Source: Bacillus sp. NP157 (GTDB lineage: Bacteria; Pseudomonadota; Gammaproteobacteria; Xanthomonadales; Rhodanobacteraceae). Taken from it: 64,000 bases of DNA. The stretch lies in contig CP076546.1 of the NCBI GenBank assembly GCA_018889975.1, forward strand, positions 3,100,001-3,164,000, read 5' to 3'. A model generated the notes under the pieces. The model worked only from the letters and a program-made list of their open reading frames with translations. It had not been told where the DNA came from and made no database searches. This document shows, piece after piece, positions 35,588 to 45,384 of this stretch (position 1 is the stretch's first letter; the number at the start of each line of letters is the position of its first letter). Both the position numbers and the translations under genes were made by a program.

Positions 35588-38293
35588 TTAGCCGGTGTTC
35601 TGCAGGCCCTGGGAGACGCCGTTCACGCAGGCAACCAGGGCATTGAGCAGGGCGTCGTCCTTGCCACCGGTGGCGCGCCAGCGCTTCAACAGGTCGACCT
35701 GGAGCAGGCTCATCGGGTCGACGTAGGGGTTGCGCAGGCGGATGGAGTTGGCGAGGCGCGGTTCGCGCTGGAGCAGCTCGCTCGCGCCCTTCAGCTTGAG
35801 CACCCAGCCCACCGTGCGCTCGAACTCTTCGCGCACCTTGGGGAAGAAGCGCTCGTGCAGCGGCCCGGCGAGCTCCGAGAAGGCCTCGGCGATGTCGATG
35901 TCGGCCTTGGCCAGCACCATTTCCACGTCGTCGAGCATGGTCGCGAAGAACGCCCATTCCTGGGCCATCCGGGCGAGGGTTTCCTCGCCGTGCTCGCGAG
36001 CGACCACGTCCAGCGCGCTGCCCAATCCATACCAGCCGGTGAGCACGGCGCGGCACTGCGTCCAGGAGAACACCCACGGGATCGCGCGCAGGTCTTCGAC
36101 GCCCTTCATGCTGCGCCGGCGTGCCGGGCGCGAGCCGAGGGTCATGCGCTCGATGACGTCGATCGGCGTGGCGCCACGGAAATAATCCACGAAGCCATCC
36201 ATGTCGACGAAGGCGCGGTAGGCCTTGCGGCTTTCGTCGGACAGCCGGGCCATGACGTCCTTCCAGCCCGACTCGCGCACTTCAGCGACGCGCGGCCGCA
36301 GCGATGCGCGCATGACCGCGCCGAGGGTCTGTTCGAGGTTGCGCACCGCGAGCGCGCGGATGCCGTACTTGCGGTGGATCACCTCACCCTGCTCGGTCAC
36401 GCGCAATACGCCGGCGACCGAACCACGCGGCGACGCCATCAGCGCGGGCGTGATCCGCGAACCGCCACGGCTTGCCGAGCCACCGCGGCCATGGAAGAAG
36501 GCGATGCGGATGCCGGCTTTCGCCGCGACCTCCAGCAGTTCGACCTGGGCGCGCTGCAGGCTCCACTTCGAGGCCACCGTGCCGCCATCCTTGCCACTGT
36601 CGGAATAGCCGAGCATCACCCACTGGCGATCGCCACGCGCCTTCAGGTGCGCGCGGTAGACGGGGTCATCGATCAGGGCCTGCAGGGTTGCCGGGCCGCC
36701 CTTCAGGTCGTCGATGGTCTCGAACAGCGGCGCTACGTCGAGCGGCACGCGCCCCTCTTCCAGCAAGCCACCGCGGCGCGCGAGCGCCAGCACGGCAAGC
36801 ACGTCGGCGGCGGTCTCGGCCATGCTGATGATGTAGAGCCCGGTTGCCTGGTGGCCGTAACGCTTGCGTGCGTCGGCCAGCGTCGCGAACACCTCGCGCA
36901 ACGAGGTCGCTGCCTCGTTCGCGTCGCCGGCGACGAAGCTGCGTTCGCCCGCGGCGTAGGGACGCAGCGTCTTCGCACGCGCGTCGGCTTCGCGATCGGC
37001 CCAGCCACTGTCGTCCAGCAGGGCACCCAGTGCTTCGTCGTGCACGCGGGCATCCTGGCGCACGTCCAGCCGCGCGAGGTGGAAGCCGAACGTGCGGGCG
37101 CGCCAGAGCAGGCGACCCACGGCATACGCACCAGCGTGCTGCCCGCCGTTTTCCAGCAGGCTCTTCTCGACCAGCGCGATGTCGTCGACGAACTCGTCGG
37201 CCGACGCGTAGCCGTCGCCATCTTCCGCGAGCGTCGCCTCGAGGCGGGCCGCGACGAAGGCGAGGAACGAGCGGTATGGCATGTCGGCATGGCGCGGGCG
37301 GATCCGCGCCGCCGCTTCCGGCAGGCGGTCGCGATAGTGTTCGAGCCGGCGTTCGAGCTTGTCGTTGAGCTCGACCCGGTCGATGGTCTGGCTAAGCAGC
37401 CGACCGAGTTCGCCCAGCCCCTCGATGTAACGCTCGAGCACCAGCGACCGCTGTGCGGAAAGCGTGGCCGCGATGGTCTGCGCATTGACGTTGGGATTGC
37501 CGTCCATGTCGCCGCCGACCCAGGTAGCGAAGCGCAGCAGGCGTGGAATCGCCACGCCTTCGCCGTAATGCTCGACGATGGCCTGTTCCAGCGCTTCGTA
37601 AAGTGCCGGCAACACGCGGTAGATCGGCCGGGACACGTAGAAGCCGACGTGGTCGAACTCGTCCGACACGCTGGGCCGCACGGGCGAGGCTTCGGCGGTC
37701 TGCCAGCCAGCGGACAACGCCATCAGGATGCGCGCATCGTCGTCGCGCAATTCCTGCGGCGTCCGCGTCGGATCGAACTCGTCGACGAGGGCACGGACGA
37801 TTTCCTGTTCCTTCTCGAGCAGCGAGCGGCGTACGGCCTCCGTCGGATGCGCGGTAAAGACCGGCTCGACATCCAGCTTGCCGAGCAACGCGCCCAGCTC
37901 CTCGCGCGTCACGCCTTCCGCCTTCAACTGGCCCAGCACCGCGGCCAGCGACTCCGGCTGCGCGCCCTTGCCCTCGCGCTGGTAATCGCGGCGACGACGG
38001 ATCCGATGCACCCGCTCGGCGGTGTTCACCGCCTGGAAGTACGTCGCGAACGCGCGGGCCAGCGCCTCCGCGTCGGCCGCATCCAGCCCCGTGAGGCTCT
38101 CGGCGAGCGCATCCACCGCGGCCCCGCTACGGCGCCGATGGATCGCCGTGGTGCGCACCTGCTCCACCCGCTCGAAAAAGGCCTGTCCGCCCTGCTCGGC
38201 CAGCATCTGGCCCACCAGGGCACCAAGCCGCCGGACGTCCTCGCGCAGGGGGCCGTCGTGGGGAAGGAATTCGGGATCGCGCGTGGGTTGCAT
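35588..38293 (-). CDS. ppc: Phosphoenolpyruvate carboxylase
   Basis: 901-residue anaplerotic enzyme making oxaloacetate from PEP and bicarbonate. Catalytic His lies in [14 protein letters not shown], the PEP-binding loop is [25 protein letters not shown] is conserved, and the C-terminus ends in the canonical QNTG. Length is standard. It converges with uup, with only 9 bp between stops. Upstream lies the ahcY leader on the other strand; the 38294-38460 part of the gap shows no gene. Confidence 0.97.
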   Translation of the reverse strand: MQPTRDPEFLPHDGPLREDVRRLGALVGQMLAEQGGQAFFERVEQVRTTAIHRRRSGAAVDALAESLTGLDAADAEALARAFATYFQAVNTAERVHRIRRRRDYQREGKGAQPESLAAVLGQLKAEGVTREELGALLGKLDVEPVFTAHPTEAVRRSLLEKEQEIVRALVDEFDPTRTPQELRDDDARILMALSAGWQTAEASPVRPSVSDEFDHVGFYVSRPIYRVLPALYEALEQAIVEHYGEGVAIPRLLRFATWVGGDMDGNPNVNAQTIAATLSAQRSLVLERYIEGLGELGRLLSQTIDRVELNDKLERRLEHYRDRLPEAAARIRPRHADMPYRSFLAFVAARLEATLAEDGDGYASADEFVDDIALVEKSLLENGGQHAGAYAVGRLLWRARTFGFHLARLDVRQDARVHDEALGALLDDSGWADREADARAKTLRPYAAGERSFVAGDANEAATSLREVFATLADARKRYGHQATGLYIISMAETAADVLAVLALARRGGLLEEGRVPLDVAPLFETIDDLKGGPATLQALIDDPVYRAHLKARGDRQWVMLGYSDSGKDGGTVASKWSLQRAQVELLEVAAKAGIRIAFFHGRGGSASRGGSRITPALMASPRGSVAGVLRVTEQGEVIHRKYGIRALAVRNLEQTLGAVMRASLRPRVAEVRESGWKDVMARLSDESRKAYRAFVDMDGFVDYFRGATPIDVIERMTLGSRPARRRSMKGVEDLRAIPWVFSWTQCRAVLTGWYGLGSALDVVAREHGEETLARMAQEWAFFATMLDDVEMVLAKADIDIAEAFSELAGPLHERFFPKVREEFERTVGWVLKLKGASELLQREPRLANSIRLRNPYVDPMSLLQVDLLKRWRATGGKDDALLNALVACVNGVSQGLQNTG

Positions 38294-38521
38294 GAGGTCG
38301 CTCGCGTGCAGTGAGACTTCGAAGATAGCGAAAAAGGGTGAAGGAGCGGAGATGGGGGATGGGAAACGGGGGCGCGAGGGCCGACGATCGCCTGAGGTAC
38401 GACCGCCGCTGTACTGGCGTTAACGCATCCGTGGGCTACCGGCGCCGTCAGTCGCTCGCCGGATAATCGCCCCCACTTCCCGCCTCCCGCCCCCATTCAT
38501 CGCCCCATCGCAATTCCGCGA

Positions 38522-38620
38522 TATAATCCCCGACTGTTCCGCCCGCCGAGGGGCGCTGCGACCGTAGGGGCTCCCCCGATGGCCAGGCTCGGCGCGGCTT
38601 CCCGCACAACGGCGCCCCCG
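38522..38620 (+). ncRNA. SAH riboswitch of ahcY, with promoter -10
   Basis: A perfect TATAAT (38522-38527) precedes the conserved elements of an S-adenosylhomocysteine riboswitch: GCCGAGGGGCGCTGCGACC (from 38545), then CCAGGCTCGGCG (38583-38594) pairing back to CGCCGAG as P1, and ACAACGGCGCCCC (38606-38618) pairing with GGGGCG as the pseudoknot stem. This matches the class found upstream of ahcY in proteobacteria, where SAH turns expression on. The aptamer is about 38541-38620. The start codon follows 24 nt later, so control is probably translational or at an overlapping structure near the ribosome binding site. Confidence 0.9.
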
Positions 38621-38643
38621 TAACCATCCGGAGCTACGCCACC

Positions 38644-40074
38644 ATGAACGCCGTCACCAAAGACACCGCGACGCAGGACTTCAAGGTCCGCGACATCTCC
38701 CTCGCCGCCCTCGGCCGCCGCCGCATCCGCATGGCGGAAGAAGAAATGCCGGGCCTGATGCAGATCCGCGCCCGTTATTCGAAGGAAAAGCCGCTCAAGG
38801 GCGTGCGCCTTTCCGGCTCGCTGCATGTCACCAAGGAAACCGCCGTGCTCGCCGAGACCCTGCGCGAGCTGGGTGCCTCGGTGCGTTGGGCGTCCTGCAA
38901 CATCTTCTCCACCCAGGACGACGTGGCCGCGGCGCTTGCCGCTGGCGACCTGCCGGTGTTCGCCTGGAAGGGCGAGTCGCTGGAAGAGTACTGGGACTGC
39001 ACGCTCGACATGCTGACCCATCCGGGTGAACTCGGCCCGCAGCTGATCGTGGACGACGGTGGCGACGCCACCCTGTTCATCCACAAGGGCGTGGAGCTCG
39101 AAGACGGCAGCGACTGGGTTAATACCCCGAGCGGCAACCACGAAGAGCAGGTCATCAAGGACCTGGTCAAGAAGACCGCCGCCGCGCGCCCGGGCTGGTT
39201 CAAGAAGATCGCCGCCGAATGGAGGGGCGTGTCGGAAGAGACCACCACCGGCGTCCATCGCCTGTACCAGCTCGCCGAAGCCGGCAAGCTGCTGGTCCCG
39301 GCCATCAACGTCAACGACTCGGTCACCAAGTCGAAGTTCGACAACCTCTACGGCTGCCGCGAATCGCTCGCCGACGGCATCAAGCGCGCGACCGACCTGA
39401 TGGTCGCGGGCAAGGTCGCCGTCGTCTGCGGTTATGGCGACGTGGGCAAGGGCTGCGCGCATTCGCTGAAGGGCTTCGGTGCCCGCGTGATCGTCACGGA
39501 AATCGATCCGATCAACGCCCTGCAGGCGGCGATGGAAGGCTTCCAGGTCACCACGATCGAAGACACACTCGGCCTCGGCGACATCTATGTGACCACCACG
39601 GGCAACAAGGACATCATCACGCTGGAACACATGGCGAAGATGAAGAACAACGCCCTGGTCTGCAACATCGGCCACTTCGACAACGAGATCCAGATGGACC
39701 GCCTGAACGGCGCGAAGGATGTCACCCGCGAGAACATCAAGCCGCAGGTCGATCGCTACACCTTCGCCACCGGCAACAGCATCTACATGCTGGCCGAAGG
39801 CCGCCTGGTCAATCTCGGCTGCGCCCATGGCCATCCGAGCTTCGTCATGTCGAACAGCTTCTCGAACCAGACCCTCGCCCAGCTCGACCTGTGGGCGAAC
39901 AAGGACAAGTACGAGAACACGGTGTACCGCCTGCCGAAGAAGCTCGACGAAGAAGTCGCCCGCCTGCACCTCGAGCAGATCGGCGTGAAGCTGACCGTGC
40001 TCACCAAGGACCAGGCCGACTACATCGGCGTGCCGGTGGAAGGCCCGTACAAGCCGGATCATTACCGCTACTAA
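38644..40074 (+). CDS. ahcY: Adenosylhomocysteinase
   Basis: 476-residue SAH hydrolase, which splits SAH to adenosine and homocysteine and relieves product inhibition of methyltransferases. NAD-binding [15 protein letters not shown] is visible, with [12 protein letters not shown]-like [10 protein letters not shown], the catalytic-type THPGELG region and the canonical C-terminus KPDHYRY. It has the family's central insert seen in many bacteria (about 40 residues more than the short form). Controlled by an SAH riboswitch and followed by a REP element and an intrinsic terminator. Confidence 0.97.
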   Translation: MNAVTKDTATQDFKVRDISLAALGRRRIRMAEEEMPGLMQIRARYSKEKPLKGVRLSGSLHVTKETAVLAETLRELGASVRWASCNIFSTQDDVAAALAAGDLPVFAWKGESLEEYWDCTLDMLTHPGELGPQLIVDDGGDATLFIHKGVELEDGSDWVNTPSGNHEEQVIKDLVKKTAAARPGWFKKIAAEWRGVSEETTTGVHRLYQLAEAGKLLVPAINVNDSVTKSKFDNLYGCRESLADGIKRATDLMVAGKVAVVCGYGDVGKGCAHSLKGFGARVIVTEIDPINALQAAMEGFQVTTIEDTLGLGDIYVTTTGNKDIITLEHMAKMKNNALVCNIGHFDNEIQMDRLNGAKDVTRENIKPQVDRYTFATGNSIYMLAEGRLVNLGCAHGHPSFVMSNSFSNQTLAQLDLWANKDKYENTVYRLPKKLDEEVARLHLEQIGVKLTVLTKDQADYIGVPVEGPYKPDHYRY

Positions 40075-40099
40075 GCAGCGGCTTCGCTGACTGTGTAGG

Positions 40100-40121
40100 T
40101 CGCGCGCAGGCGCGCTCCTAC
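40100..40121 (-). repeat. REP-like hairpin element
   Basis: Minus-orientation GTAGGAGCGCGC-type copy between the ahcY stop and its terminator. Confidence 0.72.
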
Positions 40122-40132
40122 AGGGAACCAAG

Positions 40133-40161
40133 GCGCCACCCTCACGGGTGGCGCTTTTTTT
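40133..40161 (+). terminator. Intrinsic terminator of ahcY
   Basis: GCGCCACCC-TCAC-GGGTGGCGC (9-bp stem) followed by seven T. Its last two bases overlap the stop codon of the convergent lipoprotein gene. Confidence 0.93.
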
Positions 40162-41173
40162 ATGGCGCCTTGTTAGCCTGGGATGCACCAGGCTCGCGAC
40201 GACTCAGGGTCATCGTGTCGACGCCCTGCACTTCGGTGGAGTTGATGTTGAATTGCGAGAGGACGTTGACGCCCAGCAGCAGTGCGCAATCCCGGCATGC
40301 GAGTGCCTTCACGTTCTCAAGATCGAAAGCACCGACGTGCAGATGCTCGATGACCACTTCGCGGGCGACGGTGCTGTGTCCATCGGCCAGGCGGATGGTT
40401 ACCTGGCCGCGGGTCACGCGGTAAGGCACCTTGGAATCGGCGAGGAAAATGTCGTCCACGGCCGTGGTCGTTGCGCCGGTGTCGACGACGAAGGCTTCGG
40501 TCGGACCTTTCCCGGCCTGCACCGGTGCGTAGTACGTGTTGTCCAGCTTCACGAGGCGGAGCTGTACAAGCTCGCCCTGCGTCGCCGCGCCGTCGTCGGG
40601 TAGCGATTCGATGGCGACGCGCTGGCCGGTGAAGTACGCATCGTGCCCGAGCGCATCCAGGTGCTGGTCGAATTCGGTGAGCAGGGCCAGCGCTTCGTGG
40701 CGACGATGCTGCCGAACCAGGAGCTTGGCGAGATTGCCGCGCACGTCGACCAGCGATGGCACGAGCTTCAGCGTCTTGTACGACCAGTCGATCGCTTCGT
40801 CGGTGCGGCCGACCTTTGCCAGGCTGTCCGCGTAGCCAGCGAACACATCGTAGGTGCCCACGCCATCGGCGAGCACCTGTTGGTACACCGCGATGGCCTC
40901 CTTGTCCTTGCCTTCCTGGTTGAGCACGAACGCCAGCGTTCCAAGCCCCTTGTCGTCGGTCGGGCGCAGTTTCACGTAGGCCTGCACCGCAGCTTCGGCG
41001 CACGGAAGGTCGGCTTTCCGCGCACAGTCGATGTACCGCTGCATGAGTTCGGGCGCCGTGGTCGGCAACGGCGCGCTCGTGGCGACCGTCGTCTCGCCGC
41101 CTTCCTTCGAACACGCGCACGCCAGCGCGACCGCGAGGCACAGTGCCCCGGCACGGATCTTCGTCAACACCAC
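40160..41173 (-). CDS. TPR lipoprotein with retropepsin-like domain
   Basis: 337 residues. An N-terminal lipoprotein-type signal (GALCLAVALACACSKEG, cysteine at about 19-21) is followed by TPR-like repeats (about 45-190, e.g. LGTLAFVLNQEGKDKEAIAV) and a C-terminal retroviral-type aspartic protease domain (about 215-325) with FVVDTGATTTAVDD and LLGVNVLSQFNINST. The DTGA catalytic motif is intact. Single-domain retropepsins can dimerise; a bacterial lipoprotein that combines TPR and this fold suggests an envelope protease or sensor. Function unknown. It converges on ahcY. Confidence 0.75.
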   Translation of the reverse strand: MVLTKIRAGALCLAVALACACSKEGGETTVATSAPLPTTAPELMQRYIDCARKADLPCAEAAVQAYVKLRPTDDKGLGTLAFVLNQEGKDKEAIAVYQQVLADGVGTYDVFAGYADSLAKVGRTDEAIDWSYKTLKLVPSLVDVRGNLAKLLVRQHRRHEALALLTEFDQHLDALGHDAYFTGQRVAIESLPDDGAATQGELVQLRLVKLDNTYYAPVQAGKGPTEAFVVDTGATTTAVDDIFLADSKVPYRVTRGQVTIRLADGHSTVAREVVIEHLHVGAFDLENVKALACRDCALLLGVNVLSQFNINSTEVQGVDTMTLSRREPGASQANKAP

Positions 41174-41271
41174 ATTGCCCCCTGTCCCTTGTATGCCGGC
41201 CGCCGCGTGGCGCCTGGCGGGCCCTGTCTGGCCCGCGCACAGGATGCTACGGGGCGGGGCTTACTTCAACG

Positions 41272-41727
41272 TCAGCGCACGCTGGTAAGCGTCGACTGTT
41301 CGAAGTCGATCGGCTTGCCGTCTTCGCCACACAGGTGGCCGGCGAGGTCGGCGCGCAGCACCTGGTCGCCGAAGCGGACTTCAACGCGCGCGGGGTCGAC
41401 GCAGCGGCTCTTGTCGAAGACCTCCCCCGACACCCAGCGCAGGGAAGCCTGCGCGCTGGCACCGGGTTCCAGCCGCACCGGCACGACGGCCGGGCCAGGA
41501 TGCATGCCGACCGGCGCCTTGCGTGCCGCCGGCAGCACCGCGCCCTGGGCGTCCTTCAACGACACCATCGGCAGGCCGGGCACGGTGCACGCTTTGCCGG
41601 CCTTGTTCGTCACGACCAGATAGCTGCCGCCGTGGGACATGCCGTCTAGGTCGCCATCGCGCCCGTCCGTGGCCAGCGACAACATCCCGGCGGTACAGGG
41701 CGCGACGACAGGGGTGAATACGGGCAT
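41272..41727 (-). CDS. DUF4232 protein
   Basis: 151-residue protein of the DUF4232 family, a beta-sandwich domain of unknown function. Family features include the early CTAGMLSLA, the SHGGSYLVVTNKAGKACTV strand pair and the late VRFGDQVLRADLAGHLCGE. Paired cysteines (CTAG, ACTV, RCVD, HLCG) suggest disulfides and an extracytoplasmic location, although no signal peptide is apparent from ATG 41727; the GGAG site six bases upstream supports this start. It is divergent from metF. Confidence 0.7.
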   Translation of the reverse strand: MPVFTPVVAPCTAGMLSLATDGRDGDLDGMSHGGSYLVVTNKAGKACTVPGLPMVSLKDAQGAVLPAARKAPVGMHPGPAVVPVRLEPGASAQASLRWVSGEVFDKSRCVDPARVEVRFGDQVLRADLAGHLCGEDGKPIDFEQSTLTSVR

Positions 41728-41822
41728 CGGAAGCTCCAGGGGAAACGGTCGGTGACGACTCATTTTGCAGGGTGATGCTGAACGAGACGGCGTGGCGCCG
41801 ACGGCCTCTCGCACCATGAATA

Positions 41823-41852
41823 GCCATCTTTCCATCTGGATGGAAAGATATA
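41823..41852. promoter_or_regulatory. 30-bp palindrome, metF copy
   Basis: Inner arms ATCTTTCCATC and GATGGAAAGAT (41826-41849) are a perfect inverted repeat around TG. ATC and GAT fall at positions 4-6 and 25-27 of the 30-bp unit, as at metE and metK, and the unit ends GATATA as at metK. It overlaps a TATACT -10-like hexamer (41851-41856), the expected place for a repressor. Confidence 0.68.
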
Positions 41853-41883
41853 TACTCGGCACATCGCTCTACGGTGTCGACCC

Positions 41884-42708
41884 ATGCCCGCCATCAGCTT
41901 CGAATTCTTCCCGCCCAAGACCGACGAACAGCGCGACCAGCTGGACAAGGCGGTCGACCGGCTGAAAAACCATGCGCCCGACTACGTCTCGGTGACCTTC
42001 GGTGCCGGCGGTTCGACCCTGAGCTACACCGGCGACACGGTGAAGCGGCTGCGCAGCCAGCACGGCCTGTCGGTGGCGCCCCACCTGTCCTGCATGGGCG
42101 GCACCCGGGCCGAGATCCGCGCCCTGCTCGACGAGTACAAGGAGCGCGGCTGCCGCCGCATCGTCGCGCTGCGCGGCGACCTGCCCTCGGGCATGGCCAC
42201 GCCGGGCGACTTTCGCTACGCCGCGGAACTGGTCGGCTTCATCCGCGAGCACAGCGGCGACCATTTCCACATCGAGGTGGCGGCCTATCCGGAAACGCAT
42301 CCCCAGGCCGACAACGCCCTGGTCGACCTGCGCCACTTCAAGGCGAAGTGCGACGCCGGCGCGAACGGCGCCATCACCCAGTACTTCTTCAACTCGGACG
42401 CGTATTTCCGCTTCGTGGACGACGTCAGCCGGCTCGGCGTGAACATCCCGATCGTTCCGGGAATCATGCCCATCGCCAACTTCAGCCAGTTGCGCCGGTT
42501 TTCAGAGCAATGCGGTGCCGAAATACCGCGCTGGATCGTCAAGCGGATGCAGGCGCATGGCGACGACGCCGCGGCCGTCCGCGACCTCGGGGCCGACGTG
42601 GTGGCCGAGCTTTGCCGGCGCCTGCTCGACGGCGGCGCGCCTGGCCTGCATTTCTATACGATCAACAGGGCCCGGGCGACCACGGCCGTGCTCGAACGGC
42701 TTGGGTGA
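41884..42708 (+). CDS. metF: 5,10-methylenetetrahydrofolate reductase
   Basis: 274-residue FAD-dependent TIM-barrel enzyme producing 5-methyl-THF, the methyl donor for MetE. Motifs are ISFEFFPPKTDEQ at the N-terminus (catalytic Glu), SVTFGAGGSTL, HLSCMGGTRAEIRALL, ALRGDLPSG and GITQYFFNSDAYFRF-like AITQYFFNSDAYF. Standard bacterial length. The promoter carries the same palindrome as metE and metK, so folate methyl supply and methionine synthesis are probably co-regulated. Confidence 0.96.
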   Translation: MPAISFEFFPPKTDEQRDQLDKAVDRLKNHAPDYVSVTFGAGGSTLSYTGDTVKRLRSQHGLSVAPHLSCMGGTRAEIRALLDEYKERGCRRIVALRGDLPSGMATPGDFRYAAELVGFIREHSGDHFHIEVAAYPETHPQADNALVDLRHFKAKCDAGANGAITQYFFNSDAYFRFVDDVSRLGVNIPIVPGIMPIANFSQLRRFSEQCGAEIPRWIVKRMQAHGDDAAAVRDLGADVVAELCRRLLDGGAPGLHFYTINRARATTAVLERLG

Positions 42709-42766
42709 CGGCAAACGTGCTCGCCGTCATGGCGTAATCCCCGGCGGTCGCGGATGATGGCGCCTT

Positions 42767-43288
42767 ATGCCCCCAGCCGCCCTTCCCGTGATCCGTGCCG
42801 TCTTCCTGCTCATCCTGTTGCTCGCGACCCTTCCGGTCGCCGCGCAGACGACGATCCACCGCTGCATCGGCAAGGACGGCCGGCCGGTCTTTTCCGACCA
42901 GCCGTGCAATCTCGTCGGGGCCACGTCGGTGATGCCGCCCGCCCCGGCCAGCTCCAGCGCGGCCGCGCCGGGCGCCTCGCCCAGCACGGGCCTGCTCTGC
43001 GCCAAGGACATGGCGACCCTGCGCATCGCGGTGGCCACCGCCTTCACCACCCGCGACGCGAACCGCATCGGCGGGCTCACCCTCTGGACCGGCTACGGCA
43101 GCGGGGGTGCGGTGGAGAACATTCGCACGCTCGAGGGCGTGGTCAGGCAAACCCTGCTCTCCCTGGAAGGCGACGAAACGGACGGGATCGACGCGGTCAC
43201 CCGACCGACCGGAGATGGCTCGACCCGGCACGTGCACTTCGGCGTGGTGAAGGACTCGGGCTGCCTGTGGTTGCGGCCGCCGACGTAA
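42767..43288 (+). CDS. DUF4124-containing secreted protein
   Basis: 173 residues with a signal peptide (VIRAVFLLILLLATLPVAAQ) and then the short DUF4124 motif HRCIGKDGRPVFSDQPC, a two-cysteine beta-hairpin common in Xanthomonadales envelope proteins. A Pro/Ala/Ser linker (about 55-73) leads to a C-terminal domain of about 100 residues that I do not recognise (CAKDMATLRIAVATAF). Function unknown. It is 59 bp after metF on the same strand. Confidence 0.78.
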   Translation: MPPAALPVIRAVFLLILLLATLPVAAQTTIHRCIGKDGRPVFSDQPCNLVGATSVMPPAPASSSAAAPGASPSTGLLCAKDMATLRIAVATAFTTRDANRIGGLTLWTGYGSGGAVENIRTLEGVVRQTLLSLEGDETDGIDAVTRPTGDGSTRHVHFGVVKDSGCLWLRPPT

Positions 43289-43379
43289 GGCGCATGGCCG
43301 CGGGCCTGGGATGGCGCGGCGCGCCATGTGGCGGGCAGGCTTAGCCGTTATGATGAGCGGTCCCCTCCGGAGCGCTCCC

Positions 43380-44297
43380 ATGTCGCAGAACTACCCCGAA
43401 TGGATCTGGCAGAACGGCCAGGTGAAGGCCTGGCGCGATGCCACGGCACATGTCATGTCGCATGCCCTGCATTACGGCTCGTCCGTTTTCGAAGGCATCC
43501 GCAGCTATGAGACGCCGGATGGCGCCGCGATCTTCCGCCTGACCGATCATCTCAAGCGCCTGTACCTGTCCGCAAAGATTTACGACATGGTGCTGCCGTA
43601 CACGATCGACGAGCTGGCCGACGCCTGCCGCACCGTGATCAGTAAAAACGAGCAGAGCGCCGCTTACCTGCGCCCGGTCGCCTATCGTGGCCTCGGCGGC
43701 TTCGGTCTCTCGGCCGAGACACCGATCGACGTGGCCGTGGCCAGCTGGCCGATGGGTCCGTACCTCGGGCCCGAGGCGCTGGAAAACGGCATCGACGCCT
43801 GCGTGTCGAGCTGGCAGCGGTTCGCCCCGAATACGATCCCGGCCGGTGCGAAGGCCGGCGGTAACTACCTTTCCGGCCAGCTGATCGCGCGTGAAGCGCG
43901 CCGTCTCGGCTTCGGCGAGGGCATTGCGCTGGCCTCCACCGGCCTGCTCAGCGAAGGCGCGGGCGAGAACCTGTTCCTCGTTTTCGATGGCGCCCTGCAT
44001 ACCACCCCGGCGAGCGCGTCCATCCTCACCGGCATCACCCGCCATACCCTGATCACGCTGGCGCGCGAGGAAGGCATCGAGGTCATCGAACGCGACCTGC
44101 CGCGCGAGTACCTATACCTCGCCGACGAGATCCTGATGTGCGGCACTGCCGCCGAGGTCACCCCGATCCGCTCGGTCGACAGCAAGCAGGTCGGCACCGG
44201 CAAGGCCGGCCCGATCACCCGTCGCCTGCAGGACCTGTACTTCGGCCTGTTCAGCGGCAAGACGCAGGATCGCTGGGGCTGGCTCGAGCCGGTCTAA
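43380..44297 (+). CDS. ilvE: Branched-chain amino-acid aminotransferase
   Basis: 305-residue fold-type IV PLP enzyme that transaminates 2-oxo acids to Leu, Ile and Val. SHALHYGSSVFEGIRSY is the family N-terminal signature; the PLP lysine is in PAGAKAGGNYLSGQL; EGAGENLFLVFDG and ILTGITRHTLI bind the cofactor phosphate and substrate. Normal length. The start MSQNYPEWIWQNG follows a GGAGCGCTCC stretch. A GC-rich hairpin lies after the stop. Confidence 0.95.
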   Translation: MSQNYPEWIWQNGQVKAWRDATAHVMSHALHYGSSVFEGIRSYETPDGAAIFRLTDHLKRLYLSAKIYDMVLPYTIDELADACRTVISKNEQSAAYLRPVAYRGLGGFGLSAETPIDVAVASWPMGPYLGPEALENGIDACVSSWQRFAPNTIPAGAKAGGNYLSGQLIAREARRLGFGEGIALASTGLLSEGAGENLFLVFDGALHTTPASASILTGITRHTLITLAREEGIEVIERDLPREYLYLADEILMCGTAAEVTPIRSVDSKQVGTGKAGPITRRLQDLYFGLFSGKTQDRWGWLEPV

Positions 44298-44318
44298 GCC
44301 ATACGCATAAGCGGTAAG

Positions 44319-44352
44319 GCCAGCCCGGGCCCTGTTGCACGCCCGGGCTGGC
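44319..44352. terminator. Hairpin downstream of ilvE
   Basis: GCCAGCCCGGGC and GCCCGGGCTGGC form a perfect 12-bp stem with a 10-base loop, 22 bp after the ilvE stop. No T-run follows, so termination activity is uncertain. Confidence 0.5.
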
Positions 44353-44416
44353 GCGCTACGATGCGTCCGCGCAGGCGAATGGATCGCCCGCGCATTCCTA
44401 CAGGGGGAAGCAACCA

Positions 44417-45298
44417 ATGATTCGCAAGCACTTCGCCGCCACCGCGGCGTTGGCGATCGCGTTCACGCTCGCCGGCTGCGCGCCGGTCCATCGCGTCGAT
44501 CGCGCCACCAGCGACAAGGCCAAGGTCTTCGTACCGCTCACCGACAAGGCGGTCGTCTACATCTACCGCAACACCATCCTCGGCGCTGCCATTAGCCTCG
44601 GCATCGACGTGGACCAGACCACCGTCGGCTCCACCGGCCCGGACAGCTTCTTCAAACTGGCCCTCGCGCCGGGCAAGCACACCATCACCTCGCGCGGCGA
44701 GAACACCGCCACGCTCGACATCGACGTGAAGGCCGGCCAGCGCTATTACGTGTGGCAGGACGTGAAGATCGGTTTCTTCATCGCGCGCACCGGGCTGCAC
44801 CAGGTGAGCGACGCCGAAGGCGAGAAGGAAGTTCGTTCGCTCAAACTGCTGCGCACGGACGTTGCTGCGTTCCGCATGCCGGAAGACAACGCGGGTGATG
44901 CGCACACGCCCGTGCCGGCGCCTGCCGCTGATTCGATCGCGGCCGTGCCGGCGGCACCGACCGCTGCCGTGGCTGCCGCTGCCACGCCTGCGCCCGCGGA
45001 CGACGCGACAGCCGCGCCTGCCGCCACTGCCGTGCCGGCGACGTCTGCTGCGACGGCAGCGGAGCCGACGCTTGCACCTGCACCGGGCGGGATCGCCGCG
45101 CTGGACGATCGCGTCAGCAAGCCAATGTTCGTCGCGGCGCAGGACATCGCCTCGAAGCACCAGTGCGAGCGGCTGCTGCATGTGCGTAGCGTCGGCGGCA
45201 CGGATGCACGCTTCTACAGCGCCTGCCCGGGTACCAGCACGCCGATCGAGATTGCGTGCCATGGTGCGGCGTGTAGCGAGGCTGCGCCGAAGGGGTGA
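44417..45298 (+). CDS. DUF2846-type lipoprotein
   Basis: 293-residue protein with a lipobox (FTLAGCAPVH, Cys21). Residues about 35-135 form a DUF2846-like beta domain (AVVYIYRNTILGAAIS, APGKHTITSRGENTA). An Ala/Pro/Thr-rich low-complexity stretch (about 165-220) separates it from a C-terminal segment with three cysteines (HQCERLL, YSACPG, EIACHGAAC). Anchored in the outer membrane by inference; function unknown. A GGGGGAAGC site precedes the ATG. Confidence 0.78.
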   Translation: MIRKHFAATAALAIAFTLAGCAPVHRVDRATSDKAKVFVPLTDKAVVYIYRNTILGAAISLGIDVDQTTVGSTGPDSFFKLALAPGKHTITSRGENTATLDIDVKAGQRYYVWQDVKIGFFIARTGLHQVSDAEGEKEVRSLKLLRTDVAAFRMPEDNAGDAHTPVPAPAADSIAAVPAAPTAAVAAAATPAPADDATAAPAATAVPATSAATAAEPTLAPAPGGIAALDDRVSKPMFVAAQDIASKHQCERLLHVRSVGGTDARFYSACPGTSTPIEIACHGAACSEAAPKG

Positions 45299-45309
45299 TG
45301 GGGAGGAGT

Positions 45310-45366
45310 GTAGGAGCGACCCTGGTCGCGACCGCCAAGAGCCGTCGCGACCAGGGTCGCTCCTAC
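45310..45366. repeat. Perfect 23-bp inverted repeat, second REP type
   Basis: GTAGGAGCGACCCTGGTCGC plus GAC (45310-45332) and its exact complement (45344-45366) around an 11-base loop. It shares GTAGGAGCG with the other REPs but has a different core, GACCCTGGTCGCGAC. It lies between convergent genes and may serve as a bidirectional 3' end. Confidence 0.85.
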
Positions 45367-45384
45367 AAAACGGGTTCTGGTGGG

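Noticed and set aside
35855-38314. 819-codon open frame antisense to ppc
   Set aside because: Shadow of ppc on the opposite strand with skewed composition.
40160-41173. Part of an ahcY-metF methionine operon
   Set aside because: It is on the opposite strand, separated by the ahcY terminator, and its domains are unrelated to methionine metabolism.
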